This document shows, piece after piece, positions 1-4,906 of a stretch of DNA of 5,268 nucleotides. This DNA is from Lentisphaerota bacterium. Its GTDB lineage: Bacteria; Verrucomicrobiota; Lentisphaeria; Oligosphaerales; Oligosphaeraceae. Under the pieces are notes generated by a model, which saw only the letters and a program-made list of their open reading frames with translations, searched no databases and was not told where the DNA came from. Numbering within the stretch: the stretch's first letter is position 1; the number at the start of each line of letters is the position of its first letter. The stretch spans positions 1 to 5,268 of the forward strand of contig JAAZIY010000268.1 of the NCBI GenBank assembly GCA_012800625.1, given 5' to 3'. A program made the translations under genes and the position numbers.

Positions 1-45
1 GCCTCGCTTACCCTGGGCTTTAATAGGTTGCCCTTTCAGGGCACC
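1..45. repeat. Edge hairpin motif, possible dispersed repeat fragment
   Basis: The window opens with GCTTACCCTGGGCTT followed by the short hairpin GCCCT-TTC-AGGGC (30-42), which can be extended by flanking GG/CC pairs across a one-base bulge. From memory, this combination resembles a dispersed repeat common in some environmental bacteria, where it gives rise to spurious short predicted proteins. Only one copy is visible and it may continue beyond the left edge, so repeat status is inference. The open frame that crosses it (28-339) runs on into the decamer array and looks non-coding. Confidence 0.35.
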
Positions 46-166
46 AAATGGATAGATTCCCAAGAAAAAATTGAAATTTCTGCAGGAAATTTGCGTTTTT
101 ATGCGATTTCATCGAGTCTTTCTGCTTTATCCGGTTCCATTTTCCCAACAAACCAAAACGGGCAGA

Positions 167-268
167 CGCCGCATAAGCCCTTAGTGTGCCTTTGTGTCTC
201 TTTGTGTCCCTTAGTGTCCTCCCCCTTCGTATGCCTTAGTGGTTCAAGGGTTTTTTGGACGGGGTCTA
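167..268 (-). repeat. Decamer-array element, left copy
   Basis: Read on the minus strand, this copy starts with TAGACCCCGTCCAAAA, runs through an array of 10-bp units of the form NNACAC(G/T/A)AAG, and ends with GGGCTTATGCGGCG. On the plus strand four units lie at 180-219 (CTTAGTGTGC, CTTTGTGTCT, CTTTGTGTCC, CTTAGTGTCC). A 5-bp C-rich spacer at 220-224 follows, then two more units at 225-244. The same layout recurs inverted at 5087-5180 with one unit fewer. Ten bases is not a multiple of three, so the array is not maintained as coding sequence. Function is unknown; a non-autonomous dispersed element is the simplest reading. Confidence 0.75.
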
Positions 269-286
269 ATTTAGCCCCGTCGAAAA
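253..286. repeat. Near-perfect palindrome at end of left repeat element
   Basis: TTTTGGACGGGGTCTAA (253-269) is followed after one base by TTAGCCCCGTCGAAAA (271-286), its near-complete reverse complement: one mismatch and one missing base. The arms match the end sequence that bounds the right-hand copy (5087-5102 and 5181-5196). The structure looks like two element ends abutting head to head, and would form a stable hairpin or cruciform with almost no loop. Confidence 0.65.
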
Positions 287-382
287 GGAGGGGCGGCAGG
301 ATTTTGGATACCAAGTCACAGCAAGTCGTCTTCGTCTAAAATTAGAATTTCAGCCAAAAAGCTTATATTTTTCAGTCTGGGT

Positions 383-1147
383 TTATTTTGCCAAGCTGAT
401 TTGTTTGGCGATTTCGTAATATATTTGCACAGCTTGTTCGAGCTGGGCCAGTTCGACATATTCGACGGCGGCATGCGCATTAAGTATGCTGCCTGGGCCT
501 AATACCACGCAGTGTAGTCCTTTGGCGCTCAGCACGCCGGCGTCCGTACAGTATGCCACGCTGCCTGGTTCAAAAGGCAGTTGCAGTTCCTGGTATGCCT
601 TTTCAATGTGCTTCAACAGCGCCGCTTCCGCAGCAGTGCGCATGCCAGGCGCGAAGTGTACTTCGTCGATGAGTACCGGGAAGCCCAGTGTTTCGCTGGC
701 TCTTTGGGCGATGTGCTCGTGCAGGCGCTCGGCCAACGCGTCGCCCGGCAATATCCTTATATCGCAGGTTATGGAACACTTGTCAGCCACGATATTGGCT
801 TTGTTGCCCCCGTTTATAAGTCCGATTGACAAGGTGTTGCCGTTGTCAAAGCCTGCGTGTGGCGCACTAGCGAGCTCCGGGATGATTTCTTCTTCCAGGA
901 AGCGCAGAAAGGCGGCGGCCTTGAAGATGGCATTGTCGCCGGCCTCGGGGCGCGAGCCGTGCGCCGCCTTGCCCTGGATAACATAGCGGCAGGTAATATG
1001 CGCCTTGTGCGCGGTCACTGGGAGATTACTGGTCGGTTCGCCGACGATAAGGCCTTGCAGGTCATAGCCGGAAAGGTCCCAGTAGTGTGCGCCTTCGCAG
1101 CCGGTCTCCTCGGGGCTGCTGGCCAGAAAAAGTAGGTTCAGCGGCAA
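383..1147 (-). pseudogene. C-terminal part of argE-like deacetylase (254 codons)
   Basis: This is the remainder of the deacetylase frame after the TAA. It carries catalytic E145/E146, E169 in GEPTS, the dimerisation domain (about residues 180-290 of the full protein) and the C-terminal ligand H357. The first codon after the stop is TTG, which could in principle serve for reinitiation after termination. No Shine-Dalgarno sequence precedes it, and the fragment lacks H83 and D113, so it is not expected to be an active enzyme. The frame is otherwise undamaged, which points to a recent event. Confidence 0.6.
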
Positions 1148-1150
1148 TTA
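1148..1150 (-). other. In-frame TAA stop inside argE-like gene
   Basis: The minus strand reads ATC AGC GCA TAA TTG CCG CTG. The codon before is the end of the KIISA helix, and the codons after begin the strand leading to SPEET. A single substitution from CAA, GAA, AAA or another one-step neighbour explains it. Both flanking halves are conserved in the same frame. Confidence 0.85.
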
Positions 1151-1543
1151 TGCGCTGATGATTTTTTGGCAGGCCATCAGCATGCTTGCCAGGCTGCCCT
1201 TGGTGTCACAGCTGCCTCGACCGTAGAGCCTGCCGTCTTTAATTGTCGGCTCAAAGGGAGCTATGCTCATGCCTTCGACCCCGACCGTGTCCAGATGCGC
1301 CTCGAAGGCCAGGCAGGGCCAGTCCGGATTGGGCATATATATGCCCAGCAGGTTTGGGCGCTCTGCGGCGATGTATTGGAAATCGGTCTTCAAGAAGCCG
1401 AACTGCCGCATTTTTTCCGCGCAGAACTGCGCCATGGCTTCTTCGCTGGCCGGGCGCTCGCCCTGATAGCTCATGTCATGTAGATTTCTACTGTCTATGC
1501 GCACCATGTCGGCAAGCAGCTCGATTAACTCTGAAACTGGCAT
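1148..1543 (-). CDS. N-terminal fragment of argE-like deacetylase (131 aa)
   Basis: This is the part of the interrupted deacetylase that would actually be translated from the native start. The ATG at 1541-1543 has AGGAG at 1550-1554 with a 6-base spacer, which fixes the start. The fragment contains the first half of the metal-binding domain, with H83, D85 and D113. It ends at the TAA before the SPEET motif, so it lacks the catalytic glutamate, the remaining metal ligands and the whole dimerisation domain. It should be inactive alone. Confidence 0.6.
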   Translation of the reverse strand: MPVSELIELLADMVRIDSRNLHDMSYQGERPASEEAMAQFCAEKMRQFGFLKTDFQYIAAERPNLLGIYMPNPDWPCLAFEAHLDTVGVEGMSIAPFEPTIKDGRLYGRGSCDTKGSLASMLMACQKIISA

Positions 1544-1629
1544 ATGCGGCTCCTATTGGTTAAATTTGGCTAAAAAAGCAGAAAGCTTGCAGCAAAAACT
1601 TGCGGTGATTTGGTGTGCAAAAATGCTAA
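1544..1629. other. 86-bp spacer between former helicase end and argE start
   Basis: Before the IS inserted, this was the gap between the helicase stop (TAA at 1630-1632) and the deacetylase start (1543), both on the minus strand. It contains the AGGAG of argE at 1550-1554. It has only short weak pairings (for example GCAA...TTGC) and a T-run near the argE side. I cannot call a terminator or promoter here. The spacing allows either co-transcription or a separate promoter. Confidence 0.5.
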
Positions 1630-1827
1630 TTAGGAGAAGTATCTTTTCGGGCTGCCGGGGCGGCTGTTTTTTTGCGGGCTTTGCTCCTTGAATTTATCCC
1701 GGCGTCGAGGCGGCTGTGCATCGGCAGAACGGGGCGGACGGCTCTCCTGGCTCTTGAATTTCTTCTCGGCTGGCGAGGCCTCCTTGAATTGGCCGGCCTG
1801 GTTTTTTTTGGGGGGACGTCGTTTTCT
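1630..1827 (-). pseudogene. Orphaned 3' end of DEAD-box helicase gene, cut off by the IS
   Basis: On the minus strand, from the target duplication (1820-1827) to TAA at 1630-1632, the sequence is open in the frame of the helicase on the other side of the IS. Joining AGAAAACG of the right-hand duplication directly to 1819 gives 65 codons after FDEN. The first ten residues are RKRRPPKKNQ and the last ten are RPGSPKRYFS. The tail is rich in R, K, P, S and Q, like the disordered RNA-binding tails of many bacterial DEAD-box helicases. It has three related blocks: GQFKEAS, KKFKSQES and DKFKEQS. It now has no start and no link to the helicase. A different-frame open stretch over 1694-1915 that starts inside the IS is a shadow. 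Confidence 0.85.
1820..1827. repeat. Target site duplication, left copy (CGTTTTCT)
   Basis: CGTTTTCT immediately precedes the left inverted repeat of the IS and is repeated exactly after the right inverted repeat at 3342-3349. Eight base pairs is the duplication length known for the ISL3 family. Confidence 0.88.
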
Positions 1828-1844
1828 GGTTCTTCGACGGTTTA
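1828..1844 (+). repeat. IS left terminal inverted repeat
   Basis: GGTTCTTCGACGGTTTA pairs with the reverse complement of the right end, GCTTCTTCGACGGTTTA, differing only at the second base. Weaker similarity continues inward, with a shared GAAAA block. Confidence 0.88.
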
Positions 1845-1868
1845 AGGAAAAAATTCCAGTCGCCTAGC

Positions 1869-1976
1869 TTTCCTTTCGAAGGAGTCAACTCAAAATCCGG
1901 CATAAAGCCGTTCACTTGTGCTGCGCACCGCGTTCACTATTTATTCCGTTTTCGAGTTGACTCCTTCGAAAGGAAA
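1869..1976. repeat. 23-bp perfect inverted repeat with 62-bp loop in IS leader
   Basis: The arm at 1869-1891 (begins TTTCCTTTCGAAGGAG) is exactly complementary to the arm at 1954-1976 (begins GAGTTGACTCCTTCG). Four more A/T pairs extend the stem inward across a one-base bulge. The loop carries two small hairpins, CGGC-ATAAA-GCCG (1898-1910, with five bases between the stems) and GTGC-TGC-GCAC (1918-1928), and a direct repeat CGTTCACT at 1909-1916 and 1931-1938. There is no T-run after either arm, so it is not a classical intrinsic terminator. It could be a structured RNA, a transcriptional shield, a cruciform, or a small palindromic element nested within the IS. Confidence 0.75.
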
Positions 1977-1992
1977 ACTTTATCATGCCACA

Positions 1993-2028
1993 GTTCCCAA
2001 AACGAAAACTAGTTTTCGTTTTGGGAAC
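1993..2028. repeat. Perfect 36-bp palindrome in IS leader
   Basis: GTTCCCAAAACGAAAACT (1993-2010) is followed without spacer by its exact reverse complement (2011-2028). It lies about 30 bp upstream of the proposed transposase -10 element. A palindrome with no loop favours a dimeric protein-binding site or a DNA cruciform over an RNA hairpin. No T-run follows, which argues against a terminator. Confidence 0.85.
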
Positions 2029-2054
2029 AAACAAAAGCGACTGGTCACATGACG

Positions 2055-2063
2055 TGCTATGTT
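2055..2063 (+). promoter_or_regulatory. Possible extended -10 promoter of the transposase gene
   Basis: TGCTATGTT matches the extended -10 pattern TGnTATnnT. The expected start would be near 2070, after the 5' arm of the fold-back structure. No good -35 hexamer is found about 17 bp upstream (2035-2040 reads AAGCGA), so the call is tentative. Confidence 0.3.
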
Positions 2064-2084
2064 AATTGATCCTTAAAACAACAT

Positions 2085-2090
2085 AGGAGG
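2085..2090 (+). promoter_or_regulatory. Strong ribosome binding site of transposase
   Basis: AGGAGG lies five bases before the ATG at 2096 and fixes the transposase start. Its first two bases are also part of the 3' arm of the fold-back structure. Confidence 0.85.
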
Positions 2091-2095
2091 TCGTC

Positions 2096-3316
2096 ATGTC
2101 AACCAGTCTTATATACCATACACAGGGTATCCAAGGATTTCAACACGAATCATTTAGTTTTTCTGGTGGATGCGTAGTTCAGCGCTTGAAACGGAAAAAT
2201 TTTCGGTGTCTGCAATGCAACAGCCGCAATGTGAGCCGTTATCAGACAAGAAGGCGTAAAATCCAAGCGCTTCCCTATGGTCAAAAGCCCACATTTTTCG
2301 AGCTGGATGTTCACCAGCTCTATTGCTTCACCTGCGGCAAGAAGACTTCCGAGCAGCTGCCCTTCCTTTCGCATCCCAAAGCGAGGCTCACAAAGGCTTT
2401 CGAACGCACGATTGTCGAATTGCGCCGCGATATGACTATTTCGGCACTGTCAGATTATTTCAAAGTCAGGTGGCACACAATCAAAGAAATTGAAAAACGG
2501 CATTTGCAGCGTAAATACGCTAGGATCCCCCTGAAAAGTGTAAAGGTCATGGGGATAGACGAAATTGCCTACGGCAGAGACGAGAAAGGTAAAATAAGAT
2601 TTTGGACGATTGCACGCGATCTCAAAACAGGAGCGGTTCTGCACGTTGACAAAGGCAAGGACGGAGACTCACTGAAAAACTTTTTGAAAAGGCTGAGGCA
2701 GAGCGGAGCAAAAATTGAAGTAGTGGCAATGGATATGGCCAAAGCCTATATTTCGTGGGTCAAAAAAAACCTCCCTGGCACCAAAATCGTTTTCGATCAC
2801 TTTCATGTCATAAAACTGATGAACGACAAGATTGACAAGGAGAGACGAGAATTGGCTAAAACCTTGGATAAACAGCAGGCAGATCAACTAAAGAACATGC
2901 GTTATATCCTGCTGCGCAACGAGGAAAACCTGAAGCCCAATGCACAGGAACGGCTCGAAGCACTCAAGGCTTTTAGCGAGGAGCTTTGCGAGTTGCACAC
3001 CATGAAAGAGGAACTGCGCAGTATATACAGGACTGCAGAGAATGAACTGCAGGCCGCACTGGCACTTGGTGACTGGTGTGAAAAAGCAAGCGTGGGATGT
3101 TCGAAAAACATGCGTAAAATGGCAAAGACAATTCATAGCCACTGGGAAGGTATCATTGCATACTGGAGCTATGGCGGCTTGACGAACGCTGCTATGGAAG
3201 GTTTCAACAACAAGGTGAAAACAATGATACGACAAGCCTATGGATTGCGTGATCTGGAGTACATGCGATTAAAAATCTTTGATTTACCCAAAATCAGACA
3301 AAATGACGGCATATAG
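2096..3316 (+). CDS. tnp: ISL3-family transposase (406 aa)
   Basis: This enzyme catalyses movement of the surrounding insertion sequence. The N-terminus has a zinc-finger-like pair, C38-x2-C41 (FRCLQC) and C77-x2-C80 (LYCFTC), as in ISL3 transposases. A helix-turn-helix-like stretch follows at about 113-137 (TISALSDYFKVRWHTIKEI). The DDE catalytic triad is visible: D155 in MGIDEIAYG, D213 in AMDMAKAY (with FDHFHVIK at 233-240, a family hallmark), and E368 in AMEGFNNKVK. A lysine/glutamate-rich helical insertion occupies about 244-320. Length is normal for the family (about 400-440) and no frameshift is seen. The ATG follows AGGAGG at a 5-base spacing. Codon use is more A+T-rich than the helicase, consistent with transfer. 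Its 3' end overlaps the helicase 3' end by 33 bp on the opposite strand. Confidence 0.93.
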   Translation: MSTSLIYHTQGIQGFQHESFSFSGGCVVQRLKRKNFRCLQCNSRNVSRYQTRRRKIQALPYGQKPTFFELDVHQLYCFTCGKKTSEQLPFLSHPKARLTKAFERTIVELRRDMTISALSDYFKVRWHTIKEIEKRHLQRKYARIPLKSVKVMGIDEIAYGRDEKGKIRFWTIARDLKTGAVLHVDKGKDGDSLKNFLKRLRQSGAKIEVVAMDMAKAYISWVKKNLPGTKIVFDHFHVIKLMNDKIDKERRELAKTLDKQQADQLKNMRYILLRNEENLKPNAQERLEALKAFSEELCELHTMKEELRSIYRTAENELQAALALGDWCEKASVGCSKNMRKMAKTIHSHWEGIIAYWSYGGLTNAAMEGFNNKVKTMIRQAYGLRDLEYMRLKIFDLPKIRQNDGI

Positions 3317-4906
3317 CTTTTCTATAAACCGTCGAAGAAGCCGTTTTCTGTTTTCGTCAAAGGCATATGGCGGCGTTTTTTTCGCCTGTCCCATTTCTTG
3401 TCGTTCCGGTTTGGCGGCATCTCGCTCGCGTCGCCGCCGCATACGCGAACGCGGCGCGCGCCTCTGTCCCTGTCCTGCAGTTTTGCGTGCACTTTGCGGG
3501 TTCAGGGCGCTTTCCAGGCGCTCTCCTCTCAGGCCAATATTTTCCGGGCCTTCGTCGCGGCCCTGCTGCAGAAATTTGCTCAGCAGCTTGGTAAACAGCA
3601 CCAGGTGGTCCTGGTCCTGGCCTTTCGCGCTTTCAAGCACCTGCTGGTAGAGCTTGCCGTCCAAATCGCTGGCAAACAAGTCGGCGTAGATTTTTTGCAG
3701 TCTTTGGGCATTGACCTCTTCGCGGCTGGGTATTTTTCCCAGCTGCAGCTCGGCTCCGACCATCCGTTTGATGGCCTCCAGCTGGCGCAGCTCCCTGGGC
3801 GTCACCAGGGTGATGGCTTTACCGGCCTTGCCGGCTCTGCCGGTGCGTCCGATGCGGTGCACATAGCCGCGGCTGTCAAAGGGCAGGTGGAAGTTAAAGA
3901 CATGGGAGACATCCTCGACGTCCAGGCCGCGGGCGGCCACGTCGGTGGCCACCAGGATATCTATTTCACTGCGCCTGAATGCCGCCATCACGCGGGAGCG
4001 CTGCGCCTGTTCCATATCGCCGTGCAGGCAGTTGACGTTGTAGCCGCGCGCGCCCAGCAGGATATTGAGCGCATCGGTCTCCTCCTTGGTGCGGCAGAAG
4101 ATGATCGCCTTGCTGACATTGTCCGAATCGATGAGGCGTATGGCGGCATTGACGCGTTCGTGCTCGTCAATAACAAAGAAGCTTTGCTCTATGTCGTTGT
4201 TGGTGCTGTCTGCGAATGAGCTGGTCAGCTCAACTGGGTTGCTGGTGATCTTCTGTGCCAGGCTGAGCACTTGTTTGGGCAGGGTGGCGGAAAACAGCAT
4301 GGTCTGGCGCGGGCCGGGGAATTTCTCGAAGATGACTTTGACGTCTTCGAGGAAGCCCATATCGAGCATCTCGTCGGCTTCGTCAACCACAATAATCGCC
4401 GGGTTGACCTGGTCGAAGTGCCCGTTTTCCATGAGGTCGATGAGGCGTCCTGGGGTGGCCACCAGAACATTGATGCCCTGTCTGAGGATTTTTTCCTGCC
4501 TGGAGTAGGATTGGCCGCCGGTAAAGGCCGCGGTTCTGATGCCGGCGTGTTGTCCGAGTTTGAACACTTCCGAGCTTACCTGCGCAGCCAGCTCGCGAGT
4601 GGGCACCAGGATAAGCAGCTGCAGACCGGGCAGCTCGGCGATGCGATGCATGGCCGGCAGTGCGAAGGCGGCGGTCTTGCCCGAGCCGGTGAGGGCCTGT
4701 CCCATCAGGTCACGGCCTTCAAGCAGAGCCGGAATGGCCTGCGCCTGTATAGGGGTAGGCTCGACAAAACCAGCCTCGGCGACACCCCGCAGTAGGGCAG
4801 CGCTCAAGCCAAAAGCGGCAAAACCGACGCTCTCAGAGGCTTGCTCGGGAGCCTCAACCTCTATCCAGGTGATATCTTGGTCTTCAGAAAAAGAGGATAA
4901 ATGCAT
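3284..4906 (-). CDS. DEAD-box ATP-dependent RNA helicase, C-terminus replaced by IS sequence
   Basis: This cytoplasmic enzyme unwinds RNA duplexes using ATP; relatives (DeaD/CsdA, RhlE types) act in ribosome assembly, mRNA decay and cold response. From the chosen start: Q motif at about 32-54 (FGLSAALL...PTPIQ), motif I ALTGSGKT 71-78, Ia PTRELA 102-107, Ib TPGR 151-154, II DEAD 175-178, III SAT 206-208, IV IIFCRTK 268-274, V ATDVAARGLD 320-329, VI HRIGRTGRAG 350-359. A basic tail follows from about 470. Residues 523-540 (LLRRFIEKLYAVILSDFG) come from the IS; the ancestral protein was about 584 aa. The helicase core is whole, so activity is plausible. Start: ATG 4906 has GAG nine bases upstream. 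ATG 4924 is an alternative. Longer versions to 5029 add a hydrophobic stretch that does not fit the family, although AGGAGGG at 4994-5000 sits before an in-frame TTG. Confidence 0.9.
   Translation of the reverse strand: MHLSSFSEDQDITWIEVEAPEQASESVGFAAFGLSAALLRGVAEAGFVEPTPIQAQAIPALLEGRDLMGQALTGSGKTAAFALPAMHRIAELPGLQLLILVPTRELAAQVSSEVFKLGQHAGIRTAAFTGGQSYSRQEKILRQGINVLVATPGRLIDLMENGHFDQVNPAIIVVDEADEMLDMGFLEDVKVIFEKFPGPRQTMLFSATLPKQVLSLAQKITSNPVELTSSFADSTNNDIEQSFFVIDEHERVNAAIRLIDSDNVSKAIIFCRTKEETDALNILLGARGYNVNCLHGDMEQAQRSRVMAAFRRSEIDILVATDVAARGLDVEDVSHVFNFHLPFDSRGYVHRIGRTGRAGKAGKAITLVTPRELRQLEAIKRMVGAELQLGKIPSREEVNAQRLQKIYADLFASDLDGKLYQQVLESAKGQDQDHLVLFTKLLSKFLQQGRDEGPENIGLRGERLESALNPQSARKTAGQGQRRAPRSRMRRRRERDAAKPERQEMGQAKKTPPYAFDENRKRLLRRFIEKLYAVILSDFG
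3325..3341 (-). repeat. IS right terminal inverted repeat
   Basis: The plus strand reads TAAACCGTCGAAGAAGC. Its reverse complement GCTTCTTCGACGGTTTA matches the left end at 16 of 17 positions. On the minus strand this repeat is now translated as part of the helicase C-terminus. Confidence 0.88.
3342..3349. repeat. Target site duplication, right copy (CGTTTTCT)
   Basis: This is an exact repeat of 1820-1827. On the minus strand it encodes the R-K-R step (AGA AAA CG) at the junction of native helicase and IS-derived sequence. Confidence 0.88.

Larger units (their letters stand above)
46..382. other. Intergenic region downstream of argE-like gene
   Basis: No credible gene is seen here. An open frame on plus (28-339) and one on minus (99-314) both pass through the 10-bp repeat array. 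Their translations are low-complexity products of that array, with no recognisable domain and no ribosome binding site. The part from 46 to 166 is featureless A+T-rich sequence, 167-286 is the repeat element described separately, and 287-382 shows nothing clear. No convincing intrinsic terminator follows the deacetylase stop at 383: the A/T pairing around 352-375 is too weak to call. Confidence 0.6.
383..1543 (-). pseudogene. argE: Acetylornithine deacetylase-like M20 peptidase, interrupted by in-frame TAA
   Basis: The full frame is 386 codons, the usual length for ArgE (about 380-390), which hydrolyses N2-acetylornithine to ornithine and acetate in arginine biosynthesis in the cytoplasm. Family motifs occur in order: H83-x-D85 (FEAHLDTV), D113 (GRGSCDTKG), catalytic E145 and ligand E146 (SPEET), E169 (VGEPTS), dimerisation-domain H195 (AAHGS), and H357 (LNAHAAVEYV). 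These are the M20 metal ligands plus the general base, all conserved. Codon 132 is TAA (1148-1150), and the frame continues without a shift on both sides, so this is a point nonsense change, not a frameshift. GEPTS and the GPGS...NAH ending favour ArgE over DapE or other M20 members, but substrate is inferred. A recent pseudogene is most likely; a sequencing error or stop read-through is possible. Confidence 0.8.
2041..2106 (+). promoter_or_regulatory. Fold-back inverted repeat covering transposase RBS and start codon
   Basis: Three segments of the leader pair in register with three segments around the start: CTGGT (2041-2045) with ACCAG (2102-2106), ACATGACG (2047-2054) with CGTCATGT (2092-2099), and CTATGTT (2057-2063) with AACATAG (2080-2086). 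In RNA, the ATG at 2096-2098 lies inside a stem and the AGGAGG at 2085-2090 is partly paired and partly in an internal loop. Transcripts entering from outside the IS would fold this way and translate poorly. Transcripts starting between the arms would lack the 5' arm. This is the logic known for IS10 and IS50; its application here is inference. Confidence 0.6.
1828..3341 (+). mobile_element. Complete ISL3-family insertion sequence, 1,514 bp
   Basis: The element is bounded by 17-bp inverted repeats matching at 16 of 17 positions and by exact 8-bp direct repeats. It contains one intact transposase gene of ISL3 type (2096-3316). Size, end sequence starting with G, duplication length and transposase all agree with ISL3. 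The insertion lies within the 3' part of a DEAD-box helicase gene: removing the element and one duplication restores that frame. The perfect ends and duplication, with an intact transposase, suggest a recent insertion by an element that may still be active. The leader (1845-2095) is unusually rich in inverted repeats, listed separately. Confidence 0.9.

Noticed and set aside
167..268. Decamer array as a CRISPR array
   Set aside because: Units are 10 bp in direct tandem with no unique spacers of CRISPR length, and there are no cas genes.
28..339. Open frame of 103 codons at the left edge
   Set aside because: It crosses the decamer repeats and a palindrome, has no ribosome binding site or recognisable domain, and its sequence is dictated by the repeats.
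350..382. Terminator after the argE-like gene
   Set aside because: Only weak A/T pairing around AAGCTT is seen, with no G+C-rich stem.
486..986. Plus-strand open frames opposite the argE-like gene
   Set aside because: The minus-strand product has conserved M20 motifs along its whole length; the plus-strand frames are by-products of its codon bias.
1694..1915. 73-codon minus-strand open frame starting inside the IS and ending in host DNA
   Set aside because: It reads the orphaned helicase tail in a different frame from the one restored by removing the IS, so it is a shadow.
1927..1939. ACCGCGTTCACTA shared with 5211-5223
   Set aside because: With both strands of a 5-kb window compared, the expected number of chance 13-base matches is about 0.4, and the flanks do not extend the match.
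1993..2028. Palindrome as an intrinsic terminator
   Set aside because: No T-run follows on either strand and the dyad has no loop.
3398..4219. 273-codon plus-strand open frame opposite the helicase
   Set aside because: It is antisense to the conserved helicase motifs III to VI, with no family resemblance or ribosome binding site.
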